From Sorex araneus (taxonomy: Eukaryota; Chordata; Mammalia; Eulipotyphla; Soricidae), in contig NC_073305.1 of the NCBI RefSeq assembly GCF_027595985.1, positions 84,436,126-84,500,125 of the forward strand: a DNA stretch of 64,000 bases, in the 5' to 3' direction. The position numbers were made by a program, and so were the translations under genes. Shown one piece after another: positions 12,901 through 24,100 of this stretch; positions within the stretch are counted from its first letter, which is position 1, and the number at the start of each line of letters is the position of its first letter. The notes beneath the pieces are model-generated. The model did not search any database, was not told the origin of the DNA, and worked only from the letters and a program-made list of their open reading frames with translations.

Positions 12901-15085
12901 TGCACATACATGGTGGCCGACTGAGCATGTGTGACCTGCACCTCCTTTCTTGAGAGTGTACTTTCATACTTTAGTGCTGGGATATGCACTGGTTCTCTCC
13001 ATGCTGGAGAAGGCTGTTGTTTTCTCTTTCACATATCTAGCTTCTGATGACTGAGTTGCCAAAGGTTGAAAACTCACCTGCTATCTTGGAACTGGTTCCC
13101 TGTAGTGTGCTGTGGTGTACTAGCCAGGTCTGTTTCTGAATCGCTTCCTTTCTCATAAGTTGGAATATATAAACTATTACAGTTGGAAGTGGAGCAAAGA
13201 GTGGGAAAAGGGGCATCGAGTTATCTAGTTAAGACTTTTAGTCATTTTTAATCTCTCCAAGTGGAGGGACACCCCAACGATGAGACAGATAATGGAACTG
13301 ACTGTGGGACCAGAATAAGAACACTTAAAAGGGGAAACAGAGCAAGAAGCTTTCTTTTGAATGCTCTCTTTACCCCAGAAGAATGGCAGCCTCTCTCGGA
13401 CCCTACACTCATGCCTAGGTGAACAGAACTGCCCAGGTGGATGGCAGGAAAAGTAGCAAATGGACAGAGAAGAAAGAAAAGTCAAATGGACCAAAAGTGA
13501 AAAGCGTGACCAATGTGAGATAGATGACGGAGCACGATGAAGGAGCCAGCCTGGATTCCGGATAAGGCCTTGACGTGGGAAATTGAGAGATCCAAGCCTG
13601 CCTTCTTAAAGCTAAGTAAACTCATAAACATTTGGAGTTCTGCATGGTCATAGTATATACGATACTCAAAGACCCACATTCAAAATCGAGGCATTTGGGA
13701 GTAACACTATTATCGCATTGCTTTCCTCTCTGATGGGTGCAAAAACTGATCTCATCTGAAAGTTTTATCCCATCACTGAGGCAGACTGTATTCAACTAGT
13801 GGACGTTGGAACTGTAAATGCCAGGCTATTTCTCTCCATCAGGACAACCCAAAGCCACACAAATTGCATCACTTCCTGTGTGATTTGCTGAGACCTTTGT
13901 TGCAACTAACTTATAATCCAACTCTTCCATGCTTATGTACAGAGGAAAATACAAATCTGGAGATCTTTCCCCAATCTGCATCTTTCATACTAATCTTCAT
14001 CTGAATTTGTGAGGGAAACTGGTAGAAATTTATGGACATAGGGGTTTGTGAAGGGAGGTGGTGTTGGATTGTGTGCATAGAGAAGCCCATACCACCAGCC
14101 TGAGATAGCTGGGGCAAAACAGTTCTACACAAAGCCCTTTGTTCTTCATAAAACTGCATCAGCCTAACTGCAAATTAGCTTATATAAACCCCTTGCCTGC
14201 TAGCTCCCTTGCTTCCACATCTGAAGACATTAAAGTAAAATGAACCCTTTGTTCAGGACCAAGAGTTGTCAGAGTGACCTGAACCCTTGGTCCAGGTGAA
14301 TAAGCTTCTTTCTTTCCCACCCACCTTGGGCTGCAATCTAGATTCTTTAGAATTTCCCTTCCATTGTGTTTTATGATGCAAACTCTCTGGGAATTAAGGA
14401 ACAGGAAACTGCCCAGGTCATTCTGTGGACACCTGCCACTGCCCCTGGGCAAAAAGATGATTGGCACCCTATGCTTCTGTTCACATGCTCTACTCTCTGA
14501 TAAGGCACTAAACAGCTGCATGCAAGTTCCTGCCAAGGATTGGAGAGATTGGCAATCAGCCATCTTTGTTTTGCTGAACCCTAAGTCTCCCCACTGCTTT
14601 GCTTTTAGGTCTCCCTAAACTACAAATAAACAGCAAAATCAATTGCCGTGGTCCTCAAGTACTTATTCCTGTTTCCTTTAGAGCCAAGCCCTCCCTGTCT
14701 GGCACCTAGGCCAATGTTCTGATGCAAGCTATCTTCAATACTCATTATTATATAGCAGATGGATTTTTTAACTTTGCATAAATTTATTATAGTGTTACAA
14801 ATGATGGAGAATGAAACAAGATCTTGACTCACTTAGTTTCAGTTGACTTCATGTTACTGACCAAAGTATCCCTGAATTCAGCTCAATTTTGGTCCAGCTC
14901 AATTTTGCTCCAGCCCAAAGGACAATACAGCAAAGTAATATGTTAAATAAAATAATTTACACAGAAGTGAAATCCAAAATTTAATTTTAAATTTAAATAT
15001 AGAATTTAAATTTAATTTAATTCTAAATTTAATTCTAGGTTTTCTGGCAAACAAAGTTTAAAAGTTTCTGAAATGTATTATTTAT

Positions 15086-15116
<31 letters not shown>

Positions 15117-18100
15117 GGGTCACACCCAGCGATGGTCAGGGATTATTCCTGGCTTTGTACTCAGGAATTACTCCTGGCGGTGCTTGGGGGACCATATGGG
15201 ATACCCGGATCGAACCTGAGTCGGCTGCGTGCAAGGTGAAAGCCCTACTCGCTGTGCTATCGCAAATAGAAACATGGTGAATGGAATTAAATGTTTTATG
15301 GGTTTGATATCATCCTATAATTTTTCAGGAGTTACTTCTGAAAATAGACTGGTAGACAATAGCAGATAGTTTTAAACTCTGGAGGATGTTACCTTTGACT
15401 AATGCCCATTAGATTAAGTATTTCCTTTGTTAAGATACATTCAAAATTAAAGCTGCTGTAGGCAGATAAGTAAAGGGGCCCTGGGGATGTACTTTTGGGG
15501 AATAATAAAATTTAAGAGGAGATTCCCCAGCCCTGAGTGTAGCCTCAGGGCATACAGAACACATCCTTTTGAAATACAAATCCTAAATTCTTTGAAGACA
15601 CCACACTGATGCAGAAAACCTAGGCCACACCCAGAGAAGGGAAAGTTACCAAGAAAATCAAAGAGATTTTGAAGACACCACCAAATAGTGCAAGGGACAA
15701 GATTATGAGGTCACCAACAATGCAAGGCTTTCCTATGACAACAACCATGTTAATTTTAATGTATGCAAAAATCCAGAAGGAAAAATCATTTGAAAGAATT
15801 TTGTAAAAACTCTTCCTGAAAGCTACTGGGGGTGGGGGGAGGGACAACCTAGGCCCTGATGCTGGTGGCTGAGGTGAACTCTGCAGGGAGGCAGAAACAT
15901 TTTCTTCTTGAGTCAACTTCCCTTGCTCCCCACTTTACCCAGCTACTGGCAATAAAGCCACAAGTGACATTCATGGTTAGTGCACTAAAGCTTTTACTTC
16001 TTCTTTTTTTTTTTGGTCACACCCAGCAATGCACAGGGGTTACTCCTGGTTCTGCACTCAGGAATTACTCCTGGCAGTGCTCAGGGGACCATATGGGATG
16101 CTGAGAATCGAACCTGGGTCGGCCGAGTCAGGCTGCATGCAAGGCAAACACCCTACCCACTGTGCTATTGCCCCAGCCCCAAAAGCTTTTACTTCTTAAT
16201 TTAACAAGTGGTTCTATAATCATGAAGCCTCAGTTCATCTGATGCTTGAGGGATGATCTAATGAAAGAGATGGTGCTGGGCGGAGAGAAAGAGCTTTATT
16301 GACATTATTCTGGCAGGTTCCAATTTGGGAGACTCAGGTCCTCAAGGCAACCACCTTGTCTGCAGTCACAGAAGGGGGTTTTGTACAGAGAAATGGGGGG
16401 GCAGGCAAAGTGTGGACTGTAGGCTAGCAGGTGATAGAATGAACAATAAAATCCCTTTGGGAGCTGGTTCCCTGAGACATACTCCAGCATTTCTTGGTGG
16501 GCTGCGGCATTGCATCCAGGGATAATTCCCGGTGTTTCTGGGGGACCAATATGTGGCAAGCATCTTAGTTTCTGCATTATCTCTCCTGCTCTGCCCTTTC
16601 TTATCTACTTAAGCAAATTAAAGGCTCAGCCTTGGGTGGGGGGGGGGGGGCGACAGGTAAAACTGAGTGTAAGCTGTCCTTATCTTTAGGCTTCGGGACA
16701 AAGAGCCCTTATTGATCGTTCCTGTCATTTCAGTTCAAGTTAATCAGTTCTTATGCTGTATGTGGAACTTACCCCCAACCACCACTATTTTGGAAATTAT
16801 TTAGCACTTGATGCTTGACACTCAAACCCTTATTTTAAGGCTCTCACCTCCTTTCTAGACATTCCCTCTGCATTGCTTATAAACCAACTATAGCTCTCCA
16901 TGTTTCCTTTACAATGTTCATTTTACTGACTTTTAATTTATCATATTTCTTTTATACCTTTTCATCTTAGCACTGAATATGTTTATTCACATATTATGTT
17001 CTAGTACTTTCTTTGTTTTCATCATTTATAATGATAAAATAGACAAATCAGAGGATGTGCATTCAATTTACTCTAGAAATAACTTCTGTAAAGTCAGAGT
17101 TTTGGACATATCAGAGATTTGGACCTTGTGTGCCCTAAGGGAGGAAAATAGTTAAGAGAACTGCTGTACGCAGGCTATTTGCATATGTATTAATGAGTAT
17201 TTAAATTATTCTGATTTAGGTAATGAGTATAATTAATACTAGTAAAGAAATTTAAAATCTGTATTATATTTTTATTGTTATATCACACCTTAGTTTATTG
17301 CTACATGGCTATTGTTTAGTAGGGAATAGAGTCTACTGATGATTTTTCTTGAGACACCTTGAAAATAAAAAAATATAATTTAATTGAAGTTATATTAAAT
17401 ATATGGTTACTAAATTTTTTTACTAAATTTTTAACAAATAAAGTTTAGTATCTTCACCTAACATGCTGGAGCGATAGTGGGTAGGGCATTTGCCTTGCAC
17501 ATGGCTGACCCAGGTTTGATTCCTCCACCCCTCTCAGAGAGCCCGGCAAGCTACCGAGAATATCCTGCCCACATGGCAGAGCCTGGAAAGCTATCTGTGG
17601 CGTACTCAACATGCCAAAAACCAGTAACAACAAGTCTCACAATGGACATGTTACTGGTGCCCACTCCAGCAAATCAATGAGCAACGGGATGACAGTGATA
17701 CAGTGATTAATGAGTATTAATTGCTTTAATTAATGAGTATTAATAATTTTGATTTTGGATAAACTAAAAGCCCTGAGGTTGATATTTACCATCTATAAAA
17801 TAGAGATGAAAATAATGTACAAATCACATAATTATTGATGAAATTATGAATTAATATAATTAGGTTCTAGAATCCTATTTGTCAAAGTAGGCTAGATAGA
17901 TAGCTTAGTGAGTAAGGTTATCGCCTAGCATGCAGCCACCCTAGGTTTGATCCCCAGAACCTCATGTGGTCCCTAGAGCCTTCCAAGAGTGATCCCTGAA
18001 TAGAGAGTCAGAAGCCCTGAGCATAGCCAGAATTTCTCTCCCCACCCCCAGAAAACCAACTGCACCAAACCAAAGTAAACTCATGCCAGGTATAACCATC

Positions 18101-21100
18101 CAGTGATATTGAGAGAGTAATTCCTTAAACAGCAGCAGCCTGGCAATGAGTTTTAGAAAGAAAAATATCAACATATGAACTGAAAGGAAGTTGTCTAGTA
18201 CTGTTCCAGTCCCAGGCTCAGGAATAAATGACAGCCCACATGTAAGAGCATCCTGAGACACTAGGCCACACCTTCAAAAAGACAATTCAACAGGATCTCA
18301 GGCCTGATAAGAGTCTAAATGTAAAAGATCACAAGGGATTAAAATATTTTCTTCTTGAGGTTACTCCAGGGTTGCAGATGGAGGAAGGAGCCATAATTAA
18401 ACTCTCCTGTTAGTCCTTCACGCTATTTGGTTGGCTATAGTGCAAGCCCTCACTTATATAAGGGGCAATTAATTGGGGAAATTGTAGTTTAGACAAACAC
18501 GGATATCCTAGGCTCTTGGAGAGAATGAGGGAGAAAATGAGGGGAAGAGAGAGAATTTTACTTTGCTTGGAGAGAATGAGGGAGAAAATGAGGGGAAGAG
18601 AGAGAATTTTACTTTGCTTGGAGAGAATGAGGGCCCCTGCGACTGTAGCAGCTACCACTGCTGTCACTCCACCAGCTGCCACTGTCTCTGCCGCGGCTGC
18701 CTCGAGACCCTTTGGAAGCCTCTATAGCTTCACCCTTATACCTTCCTTGGGTTTTGCTGCGTTTTTCCACTGTTGCTACCACTTTTGTTATTATCATTGT
18801 TTTTTACTTATCCAGTGGGCTGGAGCGATAGCACAATGTGTAGGGCATTTGCCTTGCATGAGGAGACCCACATTTGATTCCTCCACCCCTCTCGGAGAGC
18901 CCGGCAAGCTACTGAGAGTATCTCGCCTGCATGGCAGAGCCTGGCAAGCTACCCGTGGCATATTTGGTATGCCAAAAACAGTAACAACAAGTCTCACAAT
19001 GGAGACATTACTGGTGCCCACTCGAGCAAATCGATGAGCAACGAAATGACAGTGACAGTTACTTCTCCAGTGACTTCTGCAACTTTCACTGTTGAAGGGA
19101 AAGAGGAGATTTTTAATGTTGAATGTGAGGGTTGCTGTAAAATAAAGACCCTCAAGATCTATGGTGGCTAGTATGCTATCCTTACACTCTGATCACATCG
19201 CAAGGACCACCACAATGTTAGCCAGATTCTGCTGTTGGATGAGAATGTCTAGTAGTTCTCCAGCTCCTGGCATCAGTTTTATTTTGTTATAATACTAGCT
19301 AAGGACTTTCCTTCATATAGGAAGGCTCAAAGCTAAGGCAATTTGTAATATTAAACTAACACTTCAATTTTAAGGTCATCTATATATATGTATATATATA
19401 TATACACACATGTATATATAAATGGTTTTCTATTTTACTGCTTATCCCCCTTCATTTCTTGCACAAGGAAGTTTCTCTTTAATGTCATCTTCCAGAGAAA
19501 CTGCTGCTCTGATGGTGGTATGCTATTGTATGTGTGACACTCTCCTATTGTCGGTACTTTAAATCAAGATATCTCAATATAAACCAGAGGGAAGATTTCC
19601 TCCAGAGCCTGATACTCTAACCTTGATCCTTCCAGGAAAATAAATACAGAATTCAGGCAAACTGATATTCTCCTGAAACCTGAGTGTTACTTCTAGGAAA
19701 TAATATGTATATGGTGAATTACCTCATCACTGTATAACTGTATCACTGTCAGCCCACTGCTCATTGATTTGCTCAAGCAATCACCAATAACATCTCCATT
19801 GTGAGATTATTTGTTACTATTTTTGGCATATCGAATACCTCATATACCGGAGACTTTTCCATATTGTTTTATAGCACCTACTCTGGTCCCATCAAGGGTC
19901 ATGATGGGGAGTTTGTTTCTTTCATTTGAGGATGGAAGCACAGCTGATAGTTCTCAGGGTTTTCTTCTGACTCTGTGCTCAAGGATCACTCCTGGAGGTG
20001 CTCAGGGGATTATTTGTGGTACCTAAGACCAGATCTAGGTTGGCCATATGCAAGACAAGCCTCTTTCCTGCTGTACTATCTCTCTGATCCCTGTTTCTCT
20101 TTTGATTACATAGGTTGCCAATAGTTTTTTATCTATTAACACCAGCTGATGAGATTATGGGCATCTTGATTCTCAGAGTTTTTCAGTCTCTGAGCTACTA
20201 TTACTGACTAACAAAGGCACCAAAAAAAGTCTCAATAACTTGTTAAGTAAAGTTTTCTTTTGTTGTAGTCAGAAAGACTGATTAGAAAAATTAGCATTAG
20301 AAAAATTCACTGTGTTTGGACAAAAATCTGTCCAAAGATATGATAGTCTTCAGCATGCAGAAACAGTTGAAGATCAGAACCCAGTGAAATATAGAAAGGC
20401 CAGGCTGAGCACAAGAGAAGATGCTCCTTCCAGCTATGGGAACAAAGATCTTGATAAGAATATCAACAAAGAGGATAGAGTTCAAGCTTTTCTTGCAGCA
20501 ACAGATTTTGGGTGGTAGGTAATACACTAGCAAGAGGTTTCTCAAGGCAGATTAAGAAAAATTTGTAAAACTAACTTTACAGAAGCAAAACTGGGCATTT
20601 CCCCAATCCAAGGATTTCTTAGAGATGTAAACTTCCCCTTCATTTAAAATTTTTGGCATGTATTTTCCCTTTCTGGAAATTTGCATACATCTCTCTTCAT
20701 GCTATGAAGGTCAAACGAAGCTCAGGTGCAGTCTCCTGACTGCCTAGTGGAGCAAATTAGATACAAATGTCTATACTGTGTAAGTGTTCATGGAAGACTT
20801 TGTATCAGTCCTGACATTCCCAAGAACTTCCCCAAGTGACAAAGGGGAGTCAAGGGGAAGGTGATAGTCTCCCCTCTTATGGCTACTGACTCTCTTCTAC
20901 TACTTCACATAAATCACCAGCAGCACAACACGACCAGCAGCTCCAAGATGAGATGAAATATTCAGGTGGATTTTACTCAATCCTTTTGAATCTACGCCAG
21001 AGGATAGGACCCAGTTATCTGTACTTGAGATGATTTTTATTTTTTGGGCAAGGGAATGGTGCTCAAAGCAGTACTTAGGATACCCGGGCTAGCTATGCTG

Positions 21101-24100
21101 GTGGTTCAATGAAAGGGCCTTGTAGCTCTAGGAATGACCTCAGTAAATCATGTGCCTCATACCTTCTATGCTATTGCTCTGGTCCCTTGATATGGTTCCT
21201 CAGGAGATTCTTCAACAAGTTCTTCAGTGTATCTCTTAACTTTGCTCAAATTTGAGAAGCCCTTGGGTATATTAAGAATGAAGTCAGCCCATAGAATGTC
21301 CTAATCCTGCACCAGGCTGTCTTCATTGGGACAACTTGGAGGGGGATGGGTTAAGTGTCCTTCCCACCCCAGCAGAACCCTGATAGCCAAAAACCTCCAG
21401 AACTCAACCACAGTCATGCTCAAGGCCAGTTTCTACAAGCTCGGATGAGCCTTACACAAGAGAATCTGCAGAAAAAAAAACAGGTATTTTTTTAATGGGA
21501 ACCGTGACTGAAATCTCCAACCTCACTCAGAGTGGGACTGAGCCTCCTCACCCCATCTCCCTAGTATTCCAGTAGTTTGGCAGTCATACTCACAAATTGT
21601 CCCTGGCACCATATAATCTCATCAGTGGCCAAGAAGAGAGCACACAGGCCTTACACATGAGCAAATCTGCTCTATAATCACTCTAAATTTCAGAATTCCT
21701 TGACCTCTCATACTTTAGCCCACCGATGTAACAAAAGTAGCACAAATTTTGTTTGGGCTTTACATATACGCTTGTAATCTCCTATCAAAGGACTTAAATG
21801 GGCTCCAGAGTGAAATACAACAATCTTCACACACTTTCTTCTTATGGCAGTGGGAAGGTGCATGGTCGTGGGATTGATGTTTGAATATTAAATGAAATGA
21901 ATTATTGTGAACAACTTTATAAAAATAAAATAAAATAAAAATAAAAATGAAGTCAGCCTCCTGAGTAAGAAATGTTGCTTACTGTTGTTTGCTAGCTTAT
22001 ATAATAAGATTGAAATGCTATTTACCTTTTCCAGGCCTTCATTTCTCCAGCTCTAAAACAGGTTTATTTATGAGGAACAAAATTTAGCTTATAGAAAGTA
22101 AATAGGCTTTAAGAATCCAACAAGTGATAACTCAATAGCACTAAAGTTATTGCTGCTCTTACTGTTTAATTACTCTTACCATTTTCAACATGTTTTTGGC
22201 TGTTGGAAATACATTTCTCCTGATAGTATTATGCAGAGCAACAATATTTTCTTGGACGTTTTTCAGTTCTGTGAGAATATCCTTATACTTAGTTTCATTT
22301 AGTTTTGCCTATTACCAAAAAGAATGATTAATGTTTCTTACTTCTTTCAAGTCAAATTTATCACATATGCTTGCAGACTAACACAGTATGAATTTATAGT
22401 TTATATTAAATAAATGATGATCTACATACAGCATTAAAAATTGCATCTCAGTTCATTAATTTTTATTTCACTAGTCTAATTTAGAGAATCTCTGAATATC
22501 ATGCCAACATTACATCTGCCTACAGAGTAGTATAGTGGTAGTCTATCATTTGTGAGTTTTTAAAATTAACTATTATTTTTTTGGGCCACATTGAAGCAAG
22601 TTTTCCTGAGCCACACCTAGCAATGATTGAAGGCTACTTGTCTTTGTGCTTAAGTTTGTTCCTAGCAACGTTTGGGGGATCACATGGAGCTAAAAGTTTA
22701 ACTCAGGCCTCCCACATGCAAAGCACTTGCCAATTCATACGAACTATCTTTCAGCCTGCTGCGAAACACATTCCAATGGCCAATATGAGCCACAGCGGAA
22801 GTTGTTTTGCTTTGACAACTATTACCTACTGATACTACTTCCTTGCCTTATTCTTCGTCCACCAGCTCTGGTTCTCTGTTTCTCTTCACTTGCCCTTGAA
22901 TTTTTTATTAAAGGTGTCTGGAAAAATCTCTTTGAAGAGATTTCCTATTGAGTACAAAGCTTCACGGTCCTCAACCAGATTCTACTTTGCTGTATTACTC
23001 TTATGAAAAAAACTTCAATATTTGCACTTATGTATAAGTTAAACAAAATTAAAATTAGCTGTATGTCCTTCCCCTCCCCTCCAGTCTATATTGTTCTCTG
23101 TTGAAAAATGTCTAGTTTTGCCTTGACTAGGTAAAGTCAATAAGAAAAATACCACTTATTCTCAAGAACACCAGGGAGAAAAGCAACAGAGATTTCACAA
23201 TCTGATCCCAGACCTCTCTTATTTATAAGTTGAAAGTATGAGATGTTTTAGAAGAAATCTTGGAAGAAGAAATAGAATAATGGCCTAACCATACCTTCAA
23301 GTTTGTAGGATTACTTTTAAGGTAAGAGTCAAACGATCTCATATCTTTCAAACACAAATAGGTTTGACTAAGATAACTCTGTAAATCGAGGGAGTGCTAG
23401 GTATAATATATATCAATGAATTGAGTCTGTAAAGCAGCCTTATTTAGCTAACTGAAAAATATTGGAAAAAATATATAGGCCCTCTTTGTGTTTGTTCTTT
23501 GCTATTTGTACCACATACGATGGTGCTCAGGACTAACTGTGGTTGGGGATTACCTGACAGTGTTCAGGGGACTATATGCAATGCCAGGAATTGAAACTGT
23601 GCAAGGCAAGTGCCCAATCTATTGCAATTTCTTTCTGACTCTTGAAGTTCTTGATTTTAGTAAGTAGAGATTCTTCATAGATTTTTCATATACTCTATGT
23701 ATTTGTTTGATTTCTAATAACTCTTTTCTCTTTACTATATATATCTTTTATTTTATGTTTAATTTTGACATGCTAAAGTCAAATGCCAATTGACATTCAA
23801 TTATAATCACAAATCTGATATATCGAATAGGATATAAGTTATTTACCTTTTCAGGTTTTATGTTTGTTTGGTGGCCACACCCAATGATACTCAGGAGTTA
23901 TCCCTACCTGTGTAGAAGAGGGGCCATGTAGGATGGCAGGGGTTGAACCCAGGTCACCCGCATGCAAGGATACCTGCTATCCTATTGCTATGGCCCCATT
24001 ATTTACCAGTTAGAGTGTAAAGACAACATTTTCCTGACTTTTTTTATATAAAAAATGCATGAATAAACTATAAAAAGGTGGTTTCAGTCTCACCCTCTCA

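Larger units (their letters stand above)
18410..19300 (+). repeat. LTR-like block split by a SINE, with 51-bp tandem repeat
   Basis: A TATA-like CTTATATAAGGGG at 18451, the tandem repeat at 18518-18633, a GC- and trinucleotide-rich stretch (18634-18800), then after the SINE (18818-19058) an AAATAAAGACC at 19140. The order of TATA box and AATAAA is LTR-like. No termini or partner were identified. Confidence 0.35.
11566..22179 (-). other. CRISP1 intron between coding exons 2 and 3
   Basis: 10,614 bp, the largest intron seen. It holds a MIR, at least nine SINEs, two or three LTR-like blocks and one composite L1-tailed element (21290-21955). No L1 ORF2 is recognisable in it. Confidence 0.8.

Noticed and set aside
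18516..19037. Plus-strand frame of 173 codons with a repeated 17-residue unit
   Set aside because: Created by a 51-bp tandem repeat, an alanine-coding low-complexity stretch and a SINE.
20297..20545. Overlapping frames of 68 and 82 codons on opposite strands
   Set aside because: Short, unlike any family I know, and inside a CRISP1 intron without splice signals that fit.
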